Shown here one piece after another: positions 57,401 to 64,000 of a stretch of DNA of 64,000 nt. The stretch comes from Phorcus lineatus (taxonomy: Eukaryota > Mollusca > Gastropoda > Trochida > Trochidae). The DNA lies in contig OV121088.1 in NCBI GenBank assembly GCA_921293015.1, positions 3,100,001-3,164,000 on the forward strand, given 5' to 3'. Within the stretch, counting starts at the first letter, position 1; every line of letters starts with the position of its first letter. A model generated the notes under the pieces. That model searched no databases and was not told the DNA's origin. It saw nothing but the letters and a program-made list of their open reading frames with translations. Made by a program: the position numbers and the translations under genes.

Positions 57401-58152
57401 CTTTAATTTGTAATTTCATTTTTGCCTACACTAAAATAATTAAATTTATCTGTTAAGAGTTGTGACTAAAGTGACACTAGAGTAGTTAGATTTATCTACG
57501 ACTTACTGTGGTCATTACTTTCAGCCTCATATTGATAGCACCATATATACCTATGACTTTTGGTTTGAGTGGGGGTAAAAATGATGCTTCACCCATTTCC
57601 AACATTGTCTTTAGGACATTGTAGTGCATAAGAAGTGCATTTGATATTTCTCAAGACATAATGTTTGAGAGTCTGGGAGACTGATATGTAATGAGTCCCA
57701 AGGTAAGAGTAGATAACTCTTGTAAGCAATTTTTAACTTCCAACTAAAGTACCAGAAGGCTGAAATCTGGTGAAGACAAACCTAATCTAGCAATAGTAAA
57801 AGGGTTTGGATTACTTCCTTTGAATAGTTAAAACGGTCAAGATCCATGGTATATCATGAACCTATCATTTCAATTGTAAATATTCAAGCTTGGATATATA
57901 AGGACCGATAAGCTACAGGGCCCAAAAGACTGTTAGGACCTAGTCTATCTCCTTTTGTTCTAGATTGTGAACTTTCTGCATTAATGATGGCGACTTTAGG
58001 ATCTATGTTGAAACATCGCTTCCACATAATAAAGAAGTTGCTTCTCCATAAAAATCGTCTTTATCCTTCATAAAAATTGTATGACTATTCATGGTTTTGT
58101 GTTGTAGGAGCAAGTACTCGATGAAGAAGGGAGCGACTTTGACATTGACTAG
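33395..58152 (+). CDS. gene copy 2: CARD - TIR - TIR - Bcl-2 homology fusion protein (1175 aa, 22 exons)
   Basis: All 22 exons have AG/GT borders and matching phases, giving 3528 nt including the TAG. Domains in order (residues): CARD about 89-178; Ser/acid-rich linker 179-308; unrecognised alpha/beta region 348-460; short coiled coil 461-494; hydrophobic helix about 507-528; TIR-like 1 about 606-721; module B1 722-787; TIR-like 2 788-918; module B2 919-1000; BH3-like 1035-1046 (IAEKLKELGDEI) and 1062-1074 (AIGRELANIGDRI); BH1 about 1108-1125; BH2 about 1154-1161 (FIIQQGGW). No signal peptide and no C-terminal membrane anchor are seen, so a cytosolic protein is likely. CARD and TIR are homotypic interaction or NADase folds of innate immunity; BH3/BH1/BH2 form the groove of Bax/Bcl-2 proteins. 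Inference: an adaptor or effector coupling immune sensing to mitochondrial apoptosis. Whether it kills or protects cannot be told. Splice sites are by eye; alternative isoforms are possible. Confidence 0.82.
33811..34090. mobile_element. inverted-repeat insertion with CCCTCATTTCGCCTG tandem units
   Basis: At the left, CTGCCCTCATTTCGC-type units of 14-16 bp repeat about five times; at the right, the inverted form (AGGTGAAATGAGG, then GGCAAAATGAGGACAGG) appears. It interrupts an interspersed repeat whose uninterrupted form is at 15090-15130 (GAGAAGTAGTGGTT...TCATGATG). It lies in intron 1 of copy 2. Confidence 0.6.
34510..34587 (+). CDS. copy 2 exon 2
   Basis: 26 codons, phase 0 to 0 (ISAKAARGQSPPNGLTGTNQ...). 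Low complexity, no domain. Acceptor AATTCACAG, donor GTATTT. Confidence 0.6.
34840..35300. other. intron 2 sequence, no gene seen
   Basis: Contains TGACGTCA-type palindromes near 34903-34945. Overlapping open stretches on both strands have no recognisable product. Confidence 0.4.
35415..35433 (+). CDS. copy 2 exon 3 (19-nt microexon)
   Basis: Strong acceptor CTTTCTTTCTCCAG and donor GTGAGT. It shifts phase 0 to 1, which the following exons need. Encodes EDKNMN. Confidence 0.65.
36494..36589 (+). CDS. copy 2 exon 4
   Basis: Encodes VIVHSDQAKSSAETLRDEMQ and KQCHSVSLLCLR, a strand-helix-strand pattern similar to the first third of the TIR-like domain in exon 16 (IIFILHRDADEEFAHVLRKY). It may be a truncated TIR-like unit or an N-terminal extension of the CARD. 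Confidence 0.7.
36981..37084. repeat. 52-bp direct tandem duplication in intron 4
   Basis: Two adjacent units at 36981-37032 and 37033-37084, starting TCAGGTTGGCCATGGTAAAT, differ by about one base. Confidence 0.9.
37159..37299 (+). CDS. copy 2 exon 5: CARD, first half
   Basis: Encodes LKEKILLDSVTGLYMLVDPS then LFELLFQRKVHRGLHSDVYD, matching the CARD pattern of helices 1-3 (..LLxxLxxxxLLDxLxxxxVLxxxxxxxI..). Phase 1 to 1. Confidence 0.75.
37931..38449 (+). CDS. copy 2 exon 6: CARD second half and acidic linker
   Basis: CARD helices 4-6: KDKCISLFNKMEKGDDRFMT then LFYHLPK, corresponding to the K..LLxxLxxKGxxAFxxFxxxL signature. A Lys patch and a long Ser/Asp/Glu-rich linker follow, with EDDSLSEDSEEDDPQS near the end, a likely casein-kinase-type phosphorylation region. 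Donor GTGAAT at 38450. Confidence 0.75.
38576..38965. repeat. interspersed repeat in intron 6
   Basis: Same family as 13610-14110 and the fragments near 35573 and 53137: starts GAGCTAATCTGGCCTG, carries CTTCTTATCCAGAAC and CACCAGAAGCAAAAGGCC words, and ends with GATGAGCTACAGAG. Confidence 0.55.
39231..39347 (+). CDS. copy 2 exon 7
   Basis: Encodes VDVQAVQIGHHQTMEVQWMA..., an amphipathic beta-rich segment of unknown family. Phase 1 to 1, acceptor TTACCGGTAG. Confidence 0.7.
40061..40399 (+). CDS. copy 2 exon 8: unrecognised alpha/beta domain
   Basis: 113 codons. Strands KVIVVFTTN, LINVRVQDLDG and GSVVMEIEVKPG alternate with helices (DNLLVKEF, DEQYIEKLMNVIF). The 'VSSGSVVMEIEV' strand resembles the GSV strand of SEA-type folds and of regulatory domains of invertebrate CARD/death-domain proteins, but I cannot name the family. 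Confidence 0.75.
40655..40704 (+). CDS. copy 2 exon 9
   Basis: 50 nt, phase 1 to 0, VHLNPEKIHENCVSKEK; start of a charged helix. Acceptor TTTATTTCAG, donor GTGAGA. Confidence 0.65.
41416..41467 (+). CDS. copy 2 exon 10: short coiled coil
   Basis: 52 nt, phase 0 to 1, YEEKVREIQQLQSRLVQ with heptad-like hydrophobics; probably one coiled coil with exon 9. Confidence 0.65.
41897..42063 (+). CDS. copy 2 exon 11: hydrophobic helix
   Basis: Encodes NALKNFISSVLTAFAFAMLT then a charged tail (EATAREEEKN). The apolar stretch FISSVLTAFAFAML is about 14-16 residues, short for a membrane helix; it may instead pack against the neighbouring domain. Phase 1 to 0. Confidence 0.7.
42064..43435. other. intron 11, no gene seen
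   Basis: AT-rich, with no recognisable exon, RNA gene or element ends. Confidence 0.5.
43436..43538 (+). CDS. copy 2 exon 12: Ser/Gln-rich linker
   Basis: PIVSGRQTSSEQGYELQGFS..., phase 0 to 1, no domain. Acceptor CTCACTTTCAG, donor GTAAAA. Confidence 0.65.
44569..44979 (+). CDS. copy 2 exon 13: TIR-like domain 1
   Basis: 137 codons. HFDVLIIQGADP forms the first strand; then helix LNELLAKHGL, strand QYVVVSD and strand RLICLISDDFELHRLP; and RFWREDLLEQL matches TIR box 3 (FW) and the last helix. The usual BB-loop proline motif is not obvious. Catalytic capacity for NAD cleavage cannot be judged by eye. Confidence 0.75.
45299..45400 (+). CDS. copy 2 exon 14: module B1, helix part
   Basis: FEKLAEKTHELFDLVYGHQP, matching IGKMFPELLQEVYDGV of exon 17. 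Phase 1 to 1. The donor GTAGTA is fair. Confidence 0.7.
46061..46378. mobile_element. MITE in intron 14
   Basis: CCGTATTTCCTCGATTACAA at the left and TTGTATTCGAGGAAATACGG at the right are inverted copies, flanked by TA. Internally a second motif pair (AAATAGAACCxxGG, AACCCGGGGG) recurs. No coding capacity. Confidence 0.8.
46667..46762 (+). CDS. copy 2 exon 15: module B1, strand part
   Basis: VKRNGPKIGIQWREQKQG, aligning with VQHKGDTFTIEWTE of exon 18. Phase 1 to 1. It is followed by a 4-kb intron. Confidence 0.7.
47747..49004. mobile_element. possible inverted-repeat element with dispersed GTAACGGT..GGACA motifs (intron 15)
   Basis: TGTCCTGACCGTTAC at 47747-47761 is the exact inverted copy of GTAACGGTCAGGACA at 48990-49004. 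Related motifs GTAACGGTxTGGACA occur in direct orientation near 48091, 48109 and 48307. No coding capacity. Confidence 0.5.
49005..50827. other. remainder of intron 15, no gene seen
   Basis: AT-rich. 50060-50230 is less AT-rich (around a GTCCCCTCTGATGTGGGC word) but has no recognisable coding content. Confidence 0.45.
50828..51220 (+). CDS. copy 2 exon 16: TIR-like domain 2
   Basis: 131 codons. LEIIFILHRDADEEFAHVLR (strand A and helix A), GYKCSLLSE (strand B), SSTIISIVSKN (strand C), KKQIIPVVLDHASVP (strand D), and KLWQEKLTSLL (box-3-like Trp). This is closer to canonical TIR spacing than domain 1. Phase 1 to 1. Confidence 0.8.
52071..52229. repeat. long near-perfect palindrome of Penelope-type terminal sequence
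   Basis: Arms of about 60 bp (ATGAATAGAGAACAAGTTCT ... AACTTGTTCTCTATTCAT) surround a loop with CGGTGTAGATCTCGATACTA. The inner words (GCGACGTTTCGGTGTAGA, AATAAAGAAGTTGTAAATCC) resemble the terminal repeats of the Penelope-like relic at 16271-17800. It lies in intron 16. Confidence 0.75.
52857..52970 (+). CDS. copy 2 exon 17: module B2, helix part
   Basis: VESKISQMSTQEKIGKMFPE then LLQEVYDGVEGV. Paralogous to copy 1 exon at 334-438 and to exon 14. Donor GTTAGT. Confidence 0.75.
53522..53815 (+). CDS. copy 2 exon 18: module B2 strand part, linker, first BH3-like helix
   Basis: Opens VQHKGDTFTIEWTE. A Thr/Glu/Lys-rich linker leads to TIAEKLKELGDEIHE, which fits the BH3 signature L-x3-L/G-D-E; compare LKRIGDELD in Bax. 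The donor GTTTCA is weak, but the phase fits and the next exon starts with a second BH3-like helix. Confidence 0.75.
54079..55204. mobile_element. non-autonomous DNA element between the two BH3 exons
   Basis: The left end (ATGTAAGACTCGAATCC, then AAATCTGTGGCGGGTTT) and right end (AAATCCGCCACAGATTAGAG, then CCGCCACAGATCTGAGTCCTACAT) form inverted repeats of about 60 bp with internal duplication of the CTGTGGCGG motif. No transposase; CpG-rich compared with the intron. Confidence 0.7.
55276..55338 (+). CDS. copy 2 exon 19: second BH3-like helix
   Basis: 63 nt, phase 1 to 1, so it can be skipped without a frame change. Encodes SPEAIGRELANIGDRID with the conserved GD pair. The donor is GTTTGA, again weak. 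Copy 1 has no counterpart. Confidence 0.7.
55670..55735. repeat. 16-bp tandem repeat with TGATGTCA core
   Basis: TGATGTCATAGCATTG repeated three times plus a partial fourth, followed by looser TGATGTCA copies to 55760. The core is one base from a CRE palindrome. Confidence 0.85.
56471..56523 (+). CDS. copy 2 exon 20: BH3-BH1 connector
   Basis: HVKLEDVLESYLRGEKE; same length (53 nt) and phase as copy 1 2317-2369. Acceptor TTTTATTTCAG, donor GTGGGT. Confidence 0.8.
57034..57237 (+). CDS. copy 2 exon 21: BH1 region and BH2
   Basis: 68 codons. YEDFREAVHKSLGSESSWRT then IASLMYATKNV corresponds to Bax/Bak helix 4-5 with the BH1 arginine. LRQLAEKFVQEECSDF then FIIQQGGW is BH2. Phase 0 to 0, acceptor TCTTCTAG, donor GTGAGA. 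Confidence 0.85.
58108..58152 (+). CDS. copy 2 exon 22: acidic C-terminus and stop
   Basis: EQVLDEEGSDFDID then TAG. The hydrophobic tail that anchors most Bcl-2 proteins in membranes is missing. Confidence 0.8.
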   Translation, partial: EQVLDEEGSDFDID

Positions 58153-58171
58153 ATAAAGTTTTGAAGATGAG

Positions 58172-58446
58172 GTAAGATGACTTATAGAAACAATTTTGTT
58201 TTTAAGTAGTGTTAATTTATCAGATGAGTTAGTCCTTGTAAACATAATTAAATCCCTGTTGGTATTTCTTTGGTCAAATTGTATTGAATACATAAAAAAA
58301 ATTAAAACATAATACAAAACCTACGACCACAGTTTATTTGATTTCTTGTTTTGAATTTATTTCTCTCTCTTTTATTATTCAAGGTACAATGGCTTGTTTC
58401 CAGATGTGGAGGTTGAGGAATATCCAGTGGAGAGATAAAATATAAT
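58172..58446 (+). other. 3'UTR intron and untranslated exon, copy 2
   Basis: A good donor (GAG|GTAAGA) 20 nt after the stop and an acceptor TTATTCAAG ending at 58383 predict a spliced 3'UTR. The exon from 58384 (GTACAATGGCTTGTTTC...) is conserved in copy 1 and ends near GATAAAATATAAT. A canonical AATAAA is absent. Confidence 0.45.
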
Positions 58447-58529
58447 TCATCTTCAAATTGCTTGAAGTTATTTGAAGATTTGTTAGCTGTTTGGTAACAT
58501 TCAGTTTGACTTTGGTTGGTCTTTATTCA

Positions 58530-58620
58530 GTGTCATTGCAGTACCACAGATGTTTCACTAATTCCAGCAGAGGCTCATAGGTGTTGCGCAGCTGCAATGG
58601 TCCTGCCAACTTCTACCTTT
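58530..58620 (+). mobile_element. old SINE body fragment
   Basis: TGCAGTACCAC, TTCCAGC and GCTCA(C/T)AGGT words in the order found in the SINE at 32130-32200. No tRNA-like head remains. Confidence 0.5.
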
Positions 58621-60024
58621 AATGATACATGTTACCATGAGGCCATTTTCCCACGTGTGGCTTATACTTGCACTCGCCTTAATGAGTTACTAAAATAGTC
58701 TTTGTCTCATTTACCCAACTTTTTCTGTGCTTTTCAGGCTGCAGCAACTGATCTTGTTAGTCCAATGAGAAATCATTATGAGGTTTGCAACTCTTTGTCG
58801 AAGAGGGGCTAAACTCATATCGCAAATTCTGACGGGTTGCAGGGATTGGAAAAGACACCTTTGATAATGAGCCATCTATAGAACTTTAAGTCATTTTCAG
58901 AATTTTTAAGAATTTTTAATGGGCGATTCCCCTTAGTAGCTATGGTAAAATTTCAAATATGAATGGGCCATTTTTTCATCCAATGTGCAAAATGGCCGAT
59001 GGCCCCTGCCTTTCCCAATCCCTGGGTTGGAAGCAAGGTTTGAATTAGCTAGTGCAGTTTGAAGCCATGCAGGGGGAAGATGCCATGAGGCTGCATTTAG
59101 ATGATAAAATGTTTCTTAGCTCATGATTTTTATGGCATGATAATTGAAATATTCATTAAAGTGGTTTTATACTCCAGACTGCCTCACTTCCCTTATACTG
59201 TTTTAATAACTGCATTTACTAAAAACATTGATTGCATTTATGAACATTTGTTTATTATTATTCTACTTATGCGTACCCCTGTACATGCTTTAATGGTCAT
59301 ATCATTTGTTATTCCATGATATTTTCATAAGTTTCACAATTACAGCATTTAAAAATGTGTTTATGCTTGATATAGTGGTCAGGAATGAGAAATAAGAGAT
59401 ATCTAATAATATTCATGCACATGTCTACATATGATCATGAAAAATAAATTGAGAGTTGAATTGATAGGATTTGTTGATGACAATAATGTCATCAAGTAAA
59501 GTATAAATTAAAATGTGCAAAGGACTGTGTGTTGGTATTGTTTCTTGTGTTATTGTTATATTTATTGTGAGCAAATTTATACAATCTCATATCTAAAAAC
59601 CATGACGTCTTAAAACATGCCTGTAGTTGATTTCCAAAATGCCTGAAAATCTTTTTTACATGAAACAGATACATGATTAAGAAAAGAGTGTGTATACCCC
59701 TAATGACTGATGACTGGTTGTTAACTGTGTGAACTCCTTAGTCATCGTGTATGGTTAATTTGACTAGGGAAAACTTCCCCCTGAACGCATAACTGATGTG
59801 GCGGCGTTAAACCTCATATCACCTCACCTCATATCTGAAGTCAGTCTGAAAAATATAGAAATCTTGCATATCTTATTCTTACATTACCTGCAGATAAAGA
59901 TTGCATGTTTGATGGCAGTCCATTGCATATTATTAACCTTTCAGTTGTTCATTGAAAGTCATAAATCTCTTGCCTGCTTAGCTACACAGTCAGTGGATCT
60001 GTTTTCTTTTAGATTAATCAATAT

Positions 60025-62530
60025 GTTACAATGAATTAGTGGATCGGTAATTATATTTATTTAGATTAATATGACATGTAGACTGTTTTACTTAAAGATA
60101 CACATTTATTCCCAGGAAACACAATGTGTATATATTCATTTAAAACAGAGGTTAATTAAGTTATTTCTTGTCAAGTTATCTCTGTTACAAGTGGAGTGGC
60201 TTCTGGGCTAGGAAAACAGAATCACGATTGTTTGCAATTGATGTCACTTGTTTCAGCATTCATTTTGTTCCTCTTTAGATATGCTGAAAATAAGAACCGT
60301 TTCAATTCTCACTGTTAGAGGGTTCTTAGGGTTGACTTGAGGAGCCTTGTGGCAAGAGAATGAAGTTGTACAAGAATTGAAGGCTTGATATGACTAAAAT
60401 GTGTTGAACATGTGAAGTAAATGGTATAAGTTATTGTTACCAACCGAGTTGGAGGTGTGCATGAATTGGAACACCTAGGCACGTGCGAATTGTTATCCCG
60501 AGATAACCCAATTACCTGGTTTTTGCTGTGTGTCGATTGTTGAATTGAAATTATTTGAATTTGAAATACTATTGTGATGCTAACTAACTGGGATATATTG
60601 AATTTGTATTGTTTTGTGTGTTTTTGTCCCAAGCAGAAAGGAGGAACATGGGACTATGTAGTCCATCATGCTTGACATCTTATTTTTTCAAAGTCATCGC
60701 ACATGAACCGCATTTCAAGTTCACCATGGCACTTTGACCTCTTATCAACTCTTGTCAACACTATATTTCAATGCACCAAATTTGGTAACAGCCTAAACTA
60801 GAAAATCACATGGACACCAGTTTTCAAGGTCACCGCGAAACTAAATCCAACTAAATTCAAACTTATCCTGGTGTTATGTTTCATTAGCTCTTGCACCCAA
60901 TGTCTCCAAATTTAGTAACAGTGTACAATGGGCATTATGAAAACATTGGTTGCTTATGGTGACCTCGACCTCATTTTCAAGGTTCTTATTGTTACCGGCT
61001 GCGGAATTGCAATGTAATGGTATCACTTGTAGTCCCTCGTTGCAATAAGAACAGGGGACTATGAATTCAGCGGCGTCTGTCCAAACGTTGGCACGTACGT
61101 CCGGATTCTTGTTAACGCGTTAACTCCTAGCACCTAGAGTGTTCATATTTGGTGACAGCTTTCAATGCAGGAAGACTCAGACGCCAGTCAACATTGGTGA
61201 CCTTGACCTCATTTTCAAGGTCACCACAACACTTTGACCACTTTGTAATACATTGTAAACACCATATCTCGTAAAGCTTAACACTTAAAGTGTTCATATT
61301 TGGTGACATTCTTCAATGGGGGAAGACTCGAATGCCAGTCGACATTGGTGACCGTGACCTCATTTTCAAGGTCACCACAACACTTTTACAACTGTGTAAT
61401 ACATTGTTAACGCGATATCTCGTAAATCTTAGCCGCTAAATAATTTTTATCTCATAACGGCGGGGGACATTGCCATGTTAGTTGCAAACACTTGTTATGA
61501 TTGTTACAACCCCGCTGCTACGTAAGTGGGTGAAGCGCTCAACATGTCCGTCTGTTCATCCATTTTAGGAACATTCCTTTAACAGAATGACTTAGAAACT
61601 CAAAATTTTGTTTGAATGTTACTAAGAAGTTATGATTTTACGACTTTGTTTCTTTTCTTTTCTCAAAAACTATATGACTTGGAAACTTCAAAGTTGGTAT
61701 GAATGTTCCCAACAGGGTGCTGATGTGCCTTTCAGTGATTGAAACTCCAGGGTTCCAATAATTTTGAAAGTTTGATGTGTCTTTTAGTGGTTACAACTCC
61801 AAGGTGAAAATTTTCTTTGAAATCATGAAAATCATCAAAAACAGCATAATTTCAAGTTTGTCAAACTATGTGACATCCCCCAGGGGGTAGATTAGCTGGG
61901 CTCAACTTTGCCTTATCTTCTCAGTCAAATGATTTTGTGTATATGCTATGGTGTGAATAATTTTCTTCAAACTAATATTTGTCATGAAAACTTCTGACAA
62001 GGGAACTTTCTTCAACTTAGAAAAAAGGTATTATGTTACACTAAACTTTTGGCTCAATTCAGAAAGTGACAACATTATTTTTGATAATTTTGCAGTCTAA
62101 CTGCAATTGGCTATTGCCAGTCGATAAAGATACAAAGTTCTTATTTCACCTATATTTCTTCAAATATTAGCTTATATTAAACAAAAGAATTGTTCCTTTC
62201 TGTGAAATATTATGTGATATTATGTATATTTTTATTGTTCCTCATTAACACAACTTTTGAGTTTTAAAAAAGGAGTTAAAATGAACTTAATATTGATTTT
62301 CCTGTGAAATTTCGTTTCATATCCCTTTGCTTTCATGTAATAAAAATGCTGTAAATGCTGCTGTTTGCGTTTTAATGAATCAAAGTTTCACTGTGTATGT
62401 GAAGGATACTTATGAAGGCTCTTTGTTGATAGAAAGCCTGATTTCGTGAGCAGGGGTCATTTTCCACAGAAAGACAAAGGCAGAGCTCATTTTCTACATT
62501 CTTTACCAAACGACATAAAATTTATTCATT
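60025..62530. repeat. segmental duplication block B (matches 9985-13045)
   Basis: Collinear with block A in the same orientation, but holding only a partial copy of the 89-bp minisatellite unit (60335-60395). An extra stretch at 60640-61500 with tandem 151-bp repeats is not obvious in block A. No coding gene was recognised. Confidence 0.75.
61138..61440. repeat. two diverged 151-bp tandem units
   Basis: AGTGTTCATATTTGGTGACA recurs at 61138 and 61289, and each unit contains GACCTCATTTTCAAGGTCAC. An older, partial third unit precedes at about 60890-60990. Confidence 0.8.
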
Positions 62531-64000
62531 ATTTTTAGATGGCTTGCTAAGCCTTCTTCAAATGGCAAAATGGGGTACTTGCGTTCAGGTATATACAAGA
62601 GAAAAATGAGCATGGCTCACATACCCCCGCAGCCCGTCTGATTTCTTCTCCCTCTTCCAAACTCACATGTGAACACAGTTTATCATATAATATAAAGTCC
62701 TATGTTTTGTGCCATACGGCTAAGATCATCACAAAATAAACAATGAATCAGTGAGCTTCACTACAAGTCAAATTGCGCTTTCAAGGGCCATAACTTTGTG
62801 AAAAATAATATTTCGGTATGGCTTTCGAACTCGATCCAGAGCATCAACAGTGTGTGCAAAACCAAAATTTCACTCGCATAAGTGTGATACTGTATGAGAA
62901 AACTTGTCCCCATTGGAGCATGAGATCTGTCAATCACTTCAAGTCAAATTGTGCATTAAAAATAAAATCAAAAGAGTAAAAAAAAAGAGTATCATTAACT
63001 GTATCCATAAAGAAAAAATTTCACTCCTCAGGGTGTAAAAGTTTCTGAGAAAATCCGTCCCCATTGTACACCTTATAACTAAGTAAAAAAAATTACGTTT
63101 CTATGCAAACGACAAAAATGAATTCAAGAAAATTCAAAAGTGGTCCAAACTGTAGACAAGGTTATGGTTAACAAGTCGACAAAGTTTGGTTGACCTCGAC
63201 CTAACGGTTTAATCATGGGGAGTAAATTATTTCAAGGGTTTTTCAAAAACTAGGCAGAGTAGAATAATACACTTAGGGCACCAGGCCAGGGCAAATTTTG
63301 GCCTGTTACACCTGGTTAGATTAGGGACCCAGCATCTCTATGTTTGTCACATGAGGCAAATAAAAGCAGGGAGGTCTTTTTGCCGTGGACTGCGACTTGT
63401 GTTGTTGGAGGTAGAATGCCTGATGATTGAGGGAGGCGGAGCTGAATAGCTTACACTGACTAATTCAGCGCTTTGGCCCCAACTTCATCTACACAGGAGG
63501 AAAAAATGGCCCTGTTTGGTCAATCAGCTGGTCATACCATGCCATGCACTTGGTTGCTTAGTTCTTTTCTATACTTTTTTTTTTTCATATATCTTTGCCT
63601 ATCTTGTATATTTTCTATCCCTCTTCTACATTTCCCTTCTTCATTCCTTTTCAGATACTTCCTATCTTTTTCTTTGCAGTCATCTTCTTTCCTTGTCATT
63701 TCTGCTCCCCTGCATACATTTTAACTATGCTTTCAAGAAAGCGATGGCAACTCTAAGTGGGAGTAAACACCCTGGTATCCTTGGTACTGCTAGCTGGTGT
63801 CCCGCTGGCATGTAGCACCTCCCTTGTTGGCGCTCCGTGGTGTTTGGTAAAACCCAGGTTGATGAACCTTTGGGACTATTTCAAAGGACGAGAGTCCATT
63901 TTCAGAGAAAGAGATTCACTCCATCAACCTCGACTTCATCAGCATTATCAACATCAAAATCGGCACCAAAATAAACTCTGCAATCTCCATAACCTGGCTG
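62531..64000. other. repeat-like intergenic DNA, no gene assigned
   Basis: No recognisable gene. T/C-rich tract at 63560-63720. The last 250 bases (GC-richer, 'CATCAACCTCGACTTCATC' then an AAATAAACTCTGC word) have a Ser/Thr-rich frame broken by stops, possibly a retroelement 5' end; not assigned. Confidence 0.4.

Noticed and set aside
60315-60632. 105-codon minus-strand open frame
   Set aside because: Low-complexity composition and inside duplicated non-coding flank; not preserved in block A.
63473-63815. Two overlapping open frames near the right edge
   Set aside because: Created by a T/C-rich tract (Phe/Ser/Leu runs); no recognisable domain.

Overview
The window looks like AT-rich, intron- and transposon-dense animal nuclear DNA. 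The repeat mix (Penelope-like, Ty3/Gypsy, L1/Tx1-type LINE, Tigger, THAP/Kolobok-like TTAA element, tRNA-derived SINE) and long multi-exon genes with short phase-1 exons suggest a marine lophotrochozoan, most likely a bivalve mollusc. That placement is inference; no ribosomal or mitochondrial marker is present. Nothing prokaryotic (operons, CRISPR arrays) was seen.

The main content is one gene family present as two same-strand tandem copies. Copy 1 enters from the left edge and only its last five coding exons are in the window (334-4231). Copy 2 is complete (33395-58152). I could chain 22 exons with GT/AG borders and consistent phase into one 1175-residue reading frame. The predicted protein reads: short N-terminus; CARD (about 89-178); Ser- and acid-rich linker; an unrecognised alpha/beta region (about 348-460); a short coiled coil and a hydrophobic helix; two TIR-like domains, each followed by the same small module; then a C-terminal Bcl-2-type region with two BH3-like helices, a BH1 region and a BH2 motif. 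CARD, TIR and multi-motif Bcl-2 homology in one polypeptide is an architecture I do not know. It would link death-fold and TIR signalling to apoptosis control in one molecule. Copy 1 keeps the BH1/BH2 exons but has lost both BH3-like segments.

Layout: 1-4520, end of gene copy 1 with a mariner relic in its last intron. 5540-9985, an old minus-strand LINE split by a 2.4 kb TTAA-flanked element. 9985-13045, a 3' flank that recurs at 60025-62530 downstream of copy 2, so the duplication unit includes flanking DNA; it holds a 12 x 89 bp minisatellite where the other copy has a single unit. 15305-15553, a small TTAA MITE. 16271-17800, a Penelope-like relic with a Tigger element inside. 17902-31719, a Ty3/Gypsy element whose 3' LTR is interrupted by 4.87 kb of nested DNA with intron-like borders containing a TTAA-flanked element with THAP-domain exons. 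31987-32295, a tRNA-derived SINE. 33395-58152, gene copy 2 with several inverted-repeat elements in its introns. 60025-64000, duplicated flank and other repeats.

All exon borders were called by eye from splice dinucleotides, phase and comparison of the two copies; transcript data were not available.
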